DNA from: Balaenoptera acutorostrata | Lineage: Eukaryota > Chordata > Mammalia > Artiodactyla > Balaenopteridae | Direction: 5' to 3' | Length of the DNA stretch: 64,000 bases | Assembly: GCF_949987535.1 (NCBI RefSeq) | Contig: NC_080075.1 | Location: forward strand, 54,987,636 to 55,051,635 | Shown: positions 48,061 to 59,310 of the stretch, one piece after another | Numbering within the stretch: position 1 is the first letter of the stretch | Layout: every line of letters starts with the position of its first letter | Notes under the pieces: generated by a model | Database searches by the model: none | Seen by the model: only the letters and a program-made list of their open reading frames with translations | Told to the model about the DNA's origin: nothing | Translations under genes and position numbers: made by a program

Positions 48061-48179
48061 CCTTGTTCCTCAGCCTGGCTGAAGAGTCAGAACCCCTTCT
48101 CACTGAAGAGTGGGGCTGGAGGGGCTGGACAGAAGTGTAAGACCCCTAGGGGCTGGCATCAAAGGGTCTTCTCTGCTTG

Positions 48180-48327
48180 TCTTTTTTTAAATCTGAATTT
48201 TTAATTTTTTTTTATTTTTTGGCCGCACTGCGCAGCTTGTGGGATCTCAGTTCCCTGACTGCGATTGAACCCGGGCCACGGCAGTGAAAGCGCCAAATCC
48301 TAACTACTAGGCCACCAGGGAACTCCC
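48180..48327 (-). mobile_element. CHR-family SINE, short form, antisense
   Basis: T-rich left tail, TTTTTTGGCCGCACTGCGCA, ending GGCCACCAGGGAACTCCC. Flanked by TCTTCTCTGCTT (48167-48178 and 48328-48339). Confidence 0.92.
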
Positions 48328-48399
48328 TCTTCTCTGCTTCTTATATTCCTCAGTCTAAGTGCTGAATGAATGAGTGAGTGAATCAATTCTCAGAAGAGA

Positions 48400-49725
48400 A
48401 GAAATGAAGGGTCATATTAAATGCAATGGTGAAAGACACAAAAGCATTGAAATAGAAATCAGACCAAAGGAGTTTTCTTCTCACCTGGCCTCCTGACAGT
48501 TGATTTCACTGGGCCTCAGTTAATCCCCCTGAGAAAGGGGAGAACTGACCACCTCCCACAGCTCCTTAGTCGGCACACGGAAGGCACCAAGCCATTAGCT
48601 GTGCCTCCCTCCTTAGAAAGATCTGGAAAAGAGAAGAGAGACACCAGCAAGTGTGCAGGGCTGTGGGGATAGAGACCACCAGAGGACAGCTGCTTCTAAA
48701 CTTGCTTTTTCACCTGCAGTTCCCCAAGAGAGTTTTGGAGGTGTGTAGTTTTAAGAAAGCACTAGAGAAGGATTTTTTAAATAAATGGCAACTACAAGAT
48801 GATAGAATAAAGGCATCTATATCTCCATCTCAAGTAATTTGTCCCAAATCAAGAATAAGAACAAAAAACCAAATTCCATCTTCATTGACCTGGGGTTGCC
48901 AGATGTGAGGGTGGAAAGCGGTAAGTAGGCTGACAGGAAAGGAATGGGGGTGGCACTGAAGGAGGCAGCTTCTTTGTCCCCTAGAATTCTAGAAAGGTTC
49001 AGGGGCTAGAGGAACGAGGTACCATGGGAGGTGGACATGAAGTGGGGAGCCACAGGCAGGGATTATTCCAACCCTGTGAGAAGAGGGGATCGACCCGGCC
49101 AGGCCCAGTCTGTCTCATCTGGGCATCCCCCATTTGGCCTCCCCAGAATACTGCAGGCTGGCTCTGAAGGAGGTGAGCCAGAGACGCTCTCGTCTTGGGA
49201 ATGCCAAGTGGAGAAGAGTGGGGATGAGGGACCACACTAAAAACAGAAGTGAAATGCACTTCTGCACATGATTACGTAGCTCCAGACAGCCAGGAGCCAG
49301 GCTTGCGTTCCCTATGAATGACAAGTTCATTCTCTTGAGAAACTGAGCTGCCCCCCACCAAGACCTGCAATTACTAACATTTTGGGGTTCCTAATGAAAA
49401 ATCAGGCTGGCCACCTGCTCCCCTGGCAGACAACCACCAAGTGGAGCCCGTCCACACACCTATGGCTGCCAATCAGCTTGTTAGGGTCACACTTAAATAT
49501 GAATGGTTTACTTAGGATCGTAAGTCAGTTCAGGGAAACCTTCAACACCAGAGAGAGACAGTAACCAAAACAAACTGAGAAAAGGAACATTGGGGAAACT
49601 GAATTAACGCAGGGATGAGCAGACAATTAAAAAAATTATAATTGGTGTCCTCAGAGATGTGAGATTTGATCACATCCATGAAACATAATTAGGATGCCAT
49701 GAAAAAGGAAAAATTGGAAAAACAG
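48400..49725. other. Intergenic, mostly unrecognised
   Basis: A MIR-like piece lies at about 48,490-48,600 (CACTGGGCCTCAGTTAATCC). The remainder shows no gene. Frames of 60-86 codons at 48.6-49.6 kb look random. Confidence 0.45.
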
Positions 49726-49953
49726 AATCTAGAAATGAAAAATGTGATACTACGGCATCTAGAAATGAAAAATGTGATACTACAGCATCTAGAAGTGAAA
49801 AACGTGATACTACGGAATCTAGAAGTGAAAAACGTGATACTACAGAATCTAGAAGTGAAAAACATGATACTACAGAATCTAGAAGTGAAAAACGTGATAC
49901 TACGGAATCTAGAAGTGAAAAACATGATACTACAGAATCTAGAAGTGAAAAAC
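49726..49953 (+). repeat. 30-bp minisatellite, 7.6 copies
   Basis: Tandem unit AATCTAGAAGTGAAAAACGT + GATACTACAG, starting at 49,726, 49,756, 49,786, 49,816, 49,846, 49,876, 49,906 and 49,936 (partial). The first two copies carry AAATG..AATG variants; later copies alternate CGTG/CATG and CGG/CAG. The period is a multiple of three, so open frames persist on both strands (plus 49,699-49,989, decapeptide NLEVKNVILQ; minus 49,670-50,044). There is no other sign of a gene. Confidence 0.97.
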
Positions 49954-49989
49954 TTCCCACCCCCCCACCCCCACCATGTTTTCCATTAA

Positions 49990-50474
49990 AAGGGTTAAAA
50001 GTTAAGGTCAAGGAAATTTCCCAGGAAGTAGAACAAAAAAACAAAAAAACAAATAGATGGGTGATAGCAGAGAAAAGATAAGAAAATAAGAGGATTTACT
50101 GGGGAGATCCAACACCCAATTAATAGGAGTTCTTAGAAAGAGAAAACAGAAAATATGACAGGGAGGAAGTAACCAAAAGCCAACTCAAGCTATTTAGAAT
50201 AAGGGGGAAAAAATGGGCAAGGGATGTGGGGAATGTGAGGATGTGTTGGTCACATTACTAAACTGCCTTCAGATGTGGCCAATCCCAGGGCTCCCCCGGC
50301 CACCAGCACCTGCTCTCCTCCCATCTTCAGCTCCGCCCCCTGTGGAGTGTGCTTCACCTGTGGGTCCCACGCGGCAGCCCCAGAGCATCCGCCTCCTCCT
50401 CGGCTTCAGGCCCAGCAGAGAAGAAAGCCTGTCTCTGTTGCAGCACACCTGTGCCCTGACGGTGACCTAGAAGA
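49990..50474. other. Intergenic, nothing recognised
   Basis: Purine-rich sequence and then a GC-richer part with overlapping 72-85-codon frames lacking any recognisable domain. Confidence 0.5.
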
Positions 50475-50479
50475 CCCTA

Positions 50480-50725
50480 TGGCATGGTGTTAGGAGCGTG
50501 AACTCTGGCATCCGACTACCTAACCGTGAGTCTTGGTTTTGTCACTTAATGGCTGTGTCACTTGAGCTTGTTACTTAATGCTTCTGTGCCTCCGTTTCCT
50601 CGTCTGACAACAGGGATGATGATGGTTTTAGCTCATGAGGCTCTTGTGGGGAGCAATTGAGGTAACACATAGGTAACGTAGGCAAAACCCTAAGCACGGA
50701 GCCTGCACACGTTGTCTGTGTCAGC
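50480..50725 (+). mobile_element. MIR SINE
   Basis: GTGTTAGGAGCGTGAACTCT, GTCACTTAATGGCTGTGTCA, CTTCTGTGCCTCCGTTTCCT and GGAGCAATTGAGGTAACACA follow the complete MIR consensus order, so this copy is nearly full length. Confidence 0.9.
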
Positions 50726-51710
50726 CAGAACTATTATCCTGAGCCCATCCCTGAACCCGTCACTGAGGCCAAGCCCATGCCAGACAGACTGCTGGGCTCA
50801 GGCCTTGGTTATAGCTGCACTTCTGGGGACGGGCTGGAGCCCTACTAGCATAGAATGACTGACAGTGAGGAGGAAGTGTTTCTGCGAAGGAAATCAGGAT
50901 ACAATTTCTAGAAGAGGAAGGTGGATAGCTCTACCTGGCATGCCCTAGGATGGTTGGCAGTGGAACTGTCCCTTCTTTCAAGGAAATCTCCCCACTCCTC
51001 ACCAGCCAGGGGCCCAGCCTCATGGTCTGCTGAGACAGTTAAATACTACTCTATTTGAAAGCACAGCTCCCTGCCTGTTCCCATCTGGGCCTCCATTACC
51101 AGCATGAGGGGAAGCTGTGTTCTGTATTCTTTCTGTCAGCACCTCATCATCCAACTTGGACCCTGACTTCCTGGAATCATTCACACTCACCTCCCAAGAG
51201 CAAATAATCGTTTTCAGACATGGTCCAGTCTGACAACATTTTAGGAAAAATAATCTTCAGCTGTGCAGGGCACACAGTAGGGCTCTTTGAACCAATTTAC
51301 ACCTCTCAACACCTGGATCTACAGTGGGGTTATTTCCTCCTGTCCAAGGTGTTCCCTAGGAACCATGAGTGTTTGCCTTGCAGCCAGGAGGTCGACGGAG
51401 CGCCTCGGAGGCTGCTTCCTGAACAAGAAGACAGATCTGCCTACAGAAGTGAGGTAACCGAGTCCCACAGCCAGGAGGAGAGAATGGAAATATGTCAAGG
51501 ACACAAAAGAGAGACTAGAGAAATGAGAGAGAGGGCCAATAGGAAGGTCGGCAACACTCCAGTCTGTGGTCAGGACTCAGGGGGACCAGGGAACTAAATT
51601 GAGGACCAATGCGGGGTGGGGAGAGTCCAAGGGATGGTCTGTGAGGACAAGCCTTCAGCAGGGGGAACTCAAGGGTGGGGAGTTTGGATGTCAAAGGTAA
51701 TTGATTTCAC
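50726..51710. other. Intergenic, nothing recognised
   Basis: A 125-codon plus frame at 51,220-51,597 is unrecognised and lacks obvious splice or promoter context. I do not call it a gene. Confidence 0.45.
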
Positions 51711-52560
51711 AATAATGTGCTTTAAAATGTATTAATGTGCTTTAATATGTATTAATGTGTCAGCTTCATTTTCCTACTCTGTGCTTGACTATGTACCCAA
51801 CCACAGTTCACTCTCTTCCTCTTGGTGCTATAGGAATAAAATACTGAGATTTTATTATAAGAATATAATACATTTTCATTAAAAATAATGTGAAAATCCA
51901 GAATAGTGGAGGGAGGAAAAAAATGGTCTCATTCAATAGAGCCACAGTACAATGGTGTATTTCCTCTTAGTATTTTTTTGGTTTTTTTTACATAGTTTTA
52001 ATCATGGTATTTATACAATTTGTATATATTTTTATCAAAGGCATGTTCATGTCTTATGACACGGTCCTTGTAAACTTCACTTTTAACAGCTGCAGGTTAT
52101 TCCGTTGAACAGATAAACCATGGTGTCAATCCATTTGTCTACTGAGGAACTAGATAACAAGTGAGAATGTTCTCATTTGTGCTGTTAAAAATTACATTGC
52201 GATGTCTCTCTTTGTGCCTAAAGCCATTTCTATCTTTACTATTATTTCTTGAGGAAATTGAATTAGTGTGGTTTGAATAATTTTAAGCCTTGGTAAGCAC
52301 TGCTAAATTGCGGTCCAGAAGAGTTGAGTTAATTAATACTAATCTCCATTGTATATAAAGAGCCCATTTCCTTTAGCTAGACCCAGAGTATCAATATATC
52401 CCAACGAGTTTCCCTAAACATAGAGTGACCAAACATCAGTGCTTTTTAATTTTTGCTCAAAATAGTACAATCTACACCAATGCTATGTATCTACCATTTG
52501 TTCATTTGTTGATTCACTCATTGTATATGTATTGTGTGTTTACCATGTAACCTCTCTGGT
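51710..52560 (-). mobile_element. Old L1 3'-UTR-type repeat, diverged
   Basis: Begins with a 20-bp unit (AATGTGCTTTAAAATGTATT) repeated 2.3 times. The body includes TAGTTTTAATCATGGTATTT, GCTGCAGGTTATTCCGTTGA and CTGCTAAATTGCGGTCCAGA, resembling the old L1 tail type also seen at 15.3 and 40.8 kb. Confidence 0.5.
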
Positions 52561-53957
52561 TTCATTTCTGGATTTCAATAACTCCTGCTGAAGAGAAAAA
52601 GATAAAAGGCTTTTTGTCGTTGGCCAGGCTTCCCTTGAAGGTGCTGAGGGGGGACACAGAAATATTCTTGCACAGCACCTCCAATAAAAGCAAAAGCTAA
52701 ATCACATTTCTACCTCAAGAGGGAATCCATTATATCAAGGACCCAACCAAACATCTAGCATTTCAACAGGGAATTAGTTGCAGAAACCATGAGCATTATA
52801 TCTGTACGTTTTGGATGTTAAAAAAAAAATACAGGACTTTTGCTTCTGGGAAGATGGGGTAGACGCATTTCTCCCTGTTCTTCTAAGCACAACAAAACCC
52901 CGGGACATTAAGCACAAAACAAACATAGGAAGACTCTGAAAGGTGGAGAGAAGAGACAGGCTGGCCAGGGGACTTGGGGCCTCAGCAACAACGTGGTGGT
53001 GAGTTCCGTGTCTTTCTGTTTTCATTTTTTTACCTCATATATCCCAGACTTGTAGCTAAGGAAGCTGGCAACCCAGAAATGCCAAAAAGCACAGACATAA
53101 AAAAGCCCCCAAGAAAACCTGCTCTCTCTAGCCAAGGATGAAGAAAAGAGCAGCCTTACAAAGCAGAAAACTTTTAGAAGTAACTGCTCTACTCCAGCCA
53201 AACACCAGGGAAAACGGTGGCCCTGCCAGCAAAGGCTGAGTGGGGCCCAGATGTCCTCCCTTGCCAGCTGTAATGAGGTGCCCCTCCTCCTTCCTGTATT
53301 TGAGGTGATGCCAGAGGAGCCCAAGTACGGAGCTGGGACTTTCATTCCTCCCACCCCCTAGGCAGTACCAAGGCCCTCCTCCTGCCCATTAGGTCTGTGG
53401 AGAACACACAGGGAACCAGGATCTGGAGTTCCACCCGCACCTGGGTTCCCTCCGCCTTCCTGCTGGGCGTATCAGAGGAGGCCTAGTAAAGAGCCGGGGT
53501 TTCACCACTGCGCAGTGATAACAAGGTCACCCCCACCACAGTATCAGTGGAGACCACGCAGGGAGCCCAAATTCCCACCCCTCCCAGCAGGAATGAGGAG
53601 CTCCTGGCCTTGGGTATCAACAGAGGCCAAGTGGGGAGCCTGGACTTCTCCCTCCTCCTGTCAGTAATGAGGCAGCACCCTGCCAGCTCCCTGCTGGAGT
53701 GATATCATAGGAAACCAGATAACAAGGTTTAAATAAGATCCAGTCTCATTTATAATGGGAAAATGTCCAGGTGTCAATTAAAAAAATCCCTCATCATACC
53801 AAGAACCAGGAAGACGTCAAACTGAAGGAAAAAAGATGCTGACACTGAGGTAACAGATGTTATCTCTTAGGTATCTGTATTAGCTGTTAGGTAATTAGAT
53901 GGGATAGAACTATCTGACAAAGATTTTAAACTAGTTGTGATTTTAAAAAGTGCTTCA

Positions 53958-54053
53958 TACGTATGCATATAGCTGATTCACTTTGTTATACAGTGGAAAC
54001 TAACACAACACTGTAAAGCAATTATACTCCAATAAAGATGTTAATACAAAAAA
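53958..54053 (+). mobile_element. Short 5'-truncated L1 (last ~90 bp)
   Basis: Starts ACGTATGCATATAGCTGATT-like and ends AGCAATTATACTCCAATAAA-GATGTT plus an A tail. Flanked by AAAAAGTGCTTCA and AAAAAGTACTTCA (53945-53957 and 54054-54066; one difference). Confidence 0.88.
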
Positions 54054-54144
54054 AAAAAGTACTTCAACAATCACAAACATGCATGAAACAAATGGAAAAA
54101 ACAAGTCTCTACAAAGAAACAGAAGTTATAAAGAAGAACCAAAT

Positions 54145-54821
54145 GTCGAAAGGATACATGCACCCCAATGTTCATTGCAGCTCTGTTTACAACCACCAAG
54201 ACGTGGAAGCAACTTAAATGTCCATGGAAAGATGAATGGATAAAGAAGATGTAGCACATATATACAATGGACTATTACTCAGCCATTAAAAAGAATGAAA
54301 TAATGCCATTTGCAGCAACATGGATGGACCTGCAGATTATCATACTAAGTGAAGTAAGTCAGACAGAGAAAGACAAATATCATATGATATTGCTTATATG
54401 TGGAATCTAAAAAAATGATACAAATGAACTTATTTACAAAACAGAAACAGACTCACAGACTTAGAGAACGAACTTATAGTTACCAAAAGGGGAAGGCAGG
54501 GAAGGGATAGCTTGGAAATTTGGGACTGACATGTCCACACTGCTATATTTAAAACAGATAACCAACAAGGACCTACTATATAGCACAGGGAATTCTGCTC
54601 AATATTTTGTAATAACCTAAATGGGAAAAGAATTTGAAAAAGAATAGACACATGTATATGTATAACTGAATCACTTTGCTGTACACCTGAAACTAATACA
54701 ACATTGTTAATCAACTATACTCCAATATAAAATAAAAATTTAAAAAATTGCTTGTCAAACTACTAGCTGGCTGATAAAATTGCCCAGAGTTCTAAAAAAT
54801 AAAAAAATAATAAAATTAAAA
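54145..54821 (+). mobile_element. 5'-truncated L1 with probable 3' transduction
   Basis: ORF2 end and 3' UTR (GTTCATTGCAGCTCTGTTTA, AATGGACTATTACTCAGCCA, TACACCTGAAACTAATACAA) reach a first A-rich tail at about 54,728-54,750. Then comes about 45 bp of non-L1 sequence (TTGCTTGTCAAACTACTAGC and on to GCCCAGAGTTCT), a second A-rich tail and the target duplication AAGAAGAACCAAAT (54131-54144 and 54822-54835) outside it. Confidence 0.88.
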
Positions 54822-55484
54822 AAGAAGAACCAAATAGAAATTTAAGAACTGAAAAATATAGTAATTGAAATAGAAACCTCAGTAGCTAGGCCTGGCAGCT
54901 GAATGGAGGGGAGAGAGGAAAGACTCAGTGAACTGGAAAACAGAACAATTGATGTTACCCAGTCTGACCAATGGAAAGAAAACAGACTGAAAAAAAAAGT
55001 GTACAGAGCCTCAGGGACCTGTGAGACTGTCCTGAAAGATCTAACATTCTTCCTGTCACCAGAGTCCCAGAAGAAGAGGAAAAGAAGATTGAAGCTAAAA
55101 AAATACTCAAAGAAATAGTGGCTGGAAACTTTGTAGATTTGACAAAAGACATGATTCTACAGATTCAAGAAGCTGAGCAAACACCAAAGAGAATAATAAG
55201 TCCAAAGAAATCTACACTGAGACTCATCATAGTCAAACTTGTGAGAACTAAAGGCAAAGAAAAAATATCTCACAAGTAGTGGGACAGAAACAACACCTTA
55301 CCTGCAAGGGAAAAACAGCTTGAATAACAGCCCATTTCTCATCAGAAACCATGGAAGCCAGAAGGAACTGGCACACAGTTTTCAAGTACCGTAAAAACAA
55401 ACAAACAAACAAAACACCCCTCAATCCAGAATCCTACATCTAGTGAGAATATCCCCTAGGAATGTAGGGAAAATCAAGGTATTC

Positions 55485-55746
55485 TTTTTTTATTTTTTAT
55501 TTTAAAAAATTTTTTAAATTTATTTGGCTGCACTGGTCTTAGTTGTAGCACATGGGATCTTTGTTGTTTGCGGGATCTTCATTGCGGCACGTGGGATCTT
55601 TTAGTTGCAGCATGCAGGCTCTCTTAGTTGCAGCATGCGGGCTCTTAGTTGCGACATGCAGGATCTAGTTCCTCGACCAGGGATCGAACCCAGGCCCCCT
55701 GCATTGGGAGCGCGGAGTCTTAACCACTGAACCATGGGAGAAGTCC
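55485..55746 (-). mobile_element. CHR-family SINE, shorter body variant, antisense
   Basis: T-rich left end, modules GCAGCATGCGGGCTCTTAGT, ending CCATGGGAGAAGTCCC (5' end mutated from CCAGGGAAGTCCC). Probable diverged duplication CAAGGTATTC / CAAGATACTC (55475-55484 and 55747-55756). Confidence 0.87.
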
Positions 55747-56089
55747 CAAGATACTCGCAGACAATGGAAAATAAAGAGACTTTGTCACCAGCAGATCTAC
55801 TCTAAAAGAGTTGCTAAAGGAAGTTCTTTAAACACAAAGGGAACAATAAAAGAAGGAAACTTAGAACAGCAGGCAGGAAGAAATAACATGGTAAACAAAA
55901 TATAGGTAAATACAATAGACTTTCCTTCTGTTCTCGAATTTTCTAAATTATGTTTAATAGTTGAAGCAGAGATTATAATACAGTCTGATGTGGTTCTAAA
56001 TGTATGTAGAGAAAATATTTAAGACTGTTATATTGCAAATGTAGGAGGGCAAAACAATGTAAAGGTGAGTTTTCTGTACTTCACTCAGG

Positions 56090-56765
56090 CGGGTAAAATG
56101 ATAAAAGTAAAATGATACAGCCTCCCTGAAAAATAATCTGGCAGTTTCTTAAAAAACTAAGCCTGTAACAACCATGACTCAGCAATGGAATTCTTGCGCG
56201 TTTATGTTTGCAAAAAAACCCACCTGTGAATGTTCAGAGCAGATTTGTTTATAATAGCCCAAAACTGGAAACAACTGAGAGGTCTCTCAACAGGGACAAG
56301 TTATAACACATCCATAACATGGGACCCTACTCAGCAACCAAAAGGAACAAACTATTGATACGGGCAGCAACCTGGAATGAATCTCCAGAGCATTACGCTG
56401 AGTGAAAAAAAGCCAATCCCCAAAGGTTATATACTCCATGACTCCATTTATATAGGATTCCTGACACGACAAAATTAAAGAAATGGGGAACAGATTTGTG
56501 GTTGCCAAGAATTAAGGAGGGGGTGGGAGCAGGAGAGAAGTGGTCATGGCTATAAAAGGGCAGCCGGAGGGATCCTCGTGGTGACGGGAATGCTCTGTAT
56601 CTTGACTGTATCAGTGTCAAAATCCTGGTTGGGATATTGCCTTATAGTTTTGGAAGGTGCTACCGTTGGGGGGAACTGGGTCAAGGGTACACAGGATCTC
56701 CCTATGATTTCTTACAACTGCATGTGAGTTATCTACAATTATCTCAAAATAAAAAGTTTAATTAA
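56090..56765 (+). mobile_element. Old L1 ORF2 C-terminus and 3' UTR
   Basis: TTATAATAGCCCAAAACTGG, ACTCCATGACTCCATTTATA and TTATCTCAAAATAAAAAGTT are typical of an old L1 3' end. Non-coding. Confidence 0.82.
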
Positions 56766-57844
56766 AAAATAAAGTGTTGAAAGACATAGTCTTTTCAGCC
56801 CCACCAGAGCAATTTTAAACATGGGCCCTCTGAGACAGTGTTAGAATAGGCCTGTTACTTGGTGTTAGTGCCCCAGGGGCTGTACTGGCAGTGCTCACAA
56901 TTAGAGCCTTTTTCCAGAGGCTTTCAGAGAATTCGCTTTGCTCTGCCAGACATTGCCCTGGGCATTTTCTGTCCATGAATTTCTAATTGCTTCCCACTGG
57001 GTGGCTGGGGAAGGATGTACAGGTCACTCCTGCCAAGGCTAAGAGGCCCAGGGAGGGGAGAGGAAGGGTGAGGAAGTCATTGCACCTCGGTGGAGGCGGG
57101 TACGAGGGGCTGACCTAAGTGGCTGGAGTCCCACAGGACTGAAGAAGCTGAGTGTCCCTTGTCCCTGGCTGTGGGTACAGCCAAAGAGGAGTGGAGTAGG
57201 GGGAGGTGTGGCTGTAGTGGGTGAACCTGAGAGGAGAGATGCAACAGGTGTCCAAATGGAGGAGATCTTGGGGAAAGACCTTGAGCTTCACAGATGTCAG
57301 AGAATCAGAGTGTGGGAAATGGTGTGTGTGTGTGGCGGTGGGGGGGTCATCCACAGGCCAGGGTCTGGCATCCATAGCTAAATTCTATGAGCTCTCTGGG
57401 GTGAGAGATAGAATGGGGGGACCATATATGAAGGGATAAGGGTTTTGAAAGTACCCATTCGTGTAGCCTGTGGGTTATGGGAGCCCAGGGCCCCATCAAC
57501 AGCAACTTCATCAAAACCCATCCTTGGGTTGTGGAAGTAGGTCACTGGATGGGAAGAAGTTGGTGTAGATGGGGCAGGCAAGGAGCAGAGGCAGATGATG
57601 AAGCCATAGGGCTGCCTCAAGGTGGGACCTCTAGCCAATAGTTCGGGCAGGTGTGCCTCCCTCTGGAATGTTCTCACATTTGCCCCCTCCAAGAAGGCGG
57701 ACATACCCAGGTTGTATGGCCATACTGATCATGGTTTCAGAGCTAGGCCTGGATACCCACTCAAGCTGGGCCAGTGCATTCTCCCTCCCAGGGACTTGAT
57801 GCTTGGGACCGAGGGACACAGCAGCAGGGAGGCACAGTGGTGGA
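56766..57844. other. Intergenic, nothing recognised
   Basis: GC-moderate unique sequence. Frames of 72-108 codons at 57.1-57.9 kb overlap on both strands and are not recognisable. Confidence 0.45.
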
Positions 57845-58005
57845 GGCATGTGTAGGGCCCTTGCTGTTCAGTGTGTGGCATGGGACAGCAGCATCACCTG
57901 GGCGCCTTATGAATGCCCACCCCACATCAGCTGAGTCGGAGTCTGGTCTTTAACAGATCCCGTGACTCGTGTGCTCATTTAAACTGGAGAAGCTGCTCTA
58001 GAGAG
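57845..58005 (+). mobile_element. MER5-type (hAT-Charlie) DNA transposon fragment
   Basis: GTGTGGCATGGGACAGCAGC-ATCACCTGGGCGCCTTATG, then CAGCTGAGTCGGAGTCTGGT and TAACAGATCCCGTGACTCGT, follow the MER5A order ('...GCATCACCTGGGAGCTT...TGAATCAGAATCTG...'). Confidence 0.78.
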
Positions 58006-58529
58006 AAGGTCCCCAGACACCTTTTGCCAGGAGACCTGAGCTGCCCTGTATCTGCTGCTCTGGGAAGTTTGGTTCCACTCTCCCTCGGATTCCAGTGGCC
58101 TCCACTGAATTGCCTTTTTCTGTCTGGCTAACTTGGTTTCTATATTGTTTATGACCAAGAGAACCTTGCCAATGCACGGGGACAAGTCGGTGGGGACAGT
58201 GTACCTCAAGGACAGGCTGACCCAGTTTGCCATACCAACTGAATTCCATCAACAGACAGTCAGTCCTCTGTATTCATAGATGCTTTGAGTCACGTTCAGT
58301 GAAAATCCTCCCCAAATGAAAATGATTTTAGCCATTCATCCTTTAGGACAAAGTTATCTTCTTGGATTCTTTTCAAAGGGATCATTTGCCGGGCTGGACA
58401 CAAGAGAAGTCATAGAGACTTTTCCATGTTCACATTTTGGCAAAGCCTGGTTCTGCTTCCCCAGGAAAGGCTTGTATTGAAGAAGACCTTCATCCTTTCT
58501 CCGCTGACTAGTCCAGCCCGTGGTCACCT

Positions 58530-59310
58530 GTCCCTCCTCTGAGCCTCCAGAACAGCAGACCTTGACCTTTTGTGTGCCATGGATCCCTTTACAGAATAAT
58601 GTTTGCAAATGCATAAAATAAAAGACAAAGGGGGCTTCCCTGGTGGCGCAGTGGTTGAGAATCTGCCTGCTAATGCAGGGGACACGGGTTTGGGCCCTGG
58701 TCTGGGAAGATCCCACATGCCGCGGAGCGACTAGGCCCGTGAGCCACAATTACTGAGCCTGTGCATCTGGAGCCTGTGCTCCGCAACAAGAGAGGCCGCG
58801 ATAGTGAGAGGCCCCGCGCACCGCGATGAAGAGTGGCCCCCGCTTGCCACAACTGGAGAAAGCCCTCGCACAGAAACGAAGACCCAACACAGCCATAAAT
58901 AAATTTAAAAAAAAAAAGAAAAAAGACAAAGGATTTCAAAGAAGCCAATTATATTGAAATACAGATATCAAAATATTTTAAAGGGTGAGCGACTTAATAT
59001 ATACGCTTCTTAATTAACATTAGTAAGATCAAAGTAATTTCAAAGTTGTGATGAGTAAGTGATTTGAAACATTTGCAACAACTGCACTGTGATAGGAAAA
59101 TGTTTTATAATTTCCTCTGAATGACGAAGTCACGGTTTCCGCTAACACCAGCGCAGTTTGTTGCCTAATGCATAATTGAAGAAAATGCTAAGTTTCAGCT
59201 TGAGTTTCATGAAAATAAAGATGTACTTTTTTTCCTGCCCAAGTTCATGGATCCCCTGAAGTATATCCAGGGATGGTTGGTGGACCTGAGGTTAAGAACC
59301 CTTGCCCTAG
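58530..59310. mobile_element. Possible old DNA transposon hosting a SINE
   Basis: Left part CCATGGATCCCTTTACAGAA and right part TTCATGGATCCCCTGAAGTA with GAGGTTAAGAACCCTTGCCC recall an old hAT-type repeat ('...GTTCATGGACCCC...GTTAAGAACCCCTG'). Tentative; no transposase. Confidence 0.4.
58632..58920 (+). mobile_element. CHR-family SINE, long form
   Basis: Flanked by AAAAGACAAAGG (58620-58631 and 58921-58932). One copy of the 24-bp body unit; the B box has mutated to GGTTTGGGCCC. Confidence 0.95.

Larger units (their letters stand above)
52825..56080 (+). mobile_element. Old HAL1/L1-type element (5' region and ORF1), multiply interrupted
   Basis: CTGGGAAGATGGGGTAGACG marks the 5' region of an old L1/HAL1. 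ORF1-like sequence follows (GAACTGAAAAATATAGTAAT, AAACCATGGAAGCCAGAAGG, AGAATCCTACATCTAGTGAG), then a short tail. Interrupted by a tiny L1 at 53,958, a longer L1 at 54,145 and a SINE at 55,485. The ORF1 frame is destroyed (longest piece 71 codons). Confidence 0.68.

Noticed and set aside
49700..49960. CRISPR-like array of direct repeats
   Set aside because: Repeats are contiguous with no spacers, and the genome is mammalian.
49670..50044. 124-codon minus frame with ten-residue repeats
   Set aside because: By-product of a 30-bp (3 x 10) tandem repeat; no promoter, splice or homology support.
51220..51597. 125-codon plus frame
   Set aside because: No domain, codon pattern or exon context; length is within chance for 64 kb.
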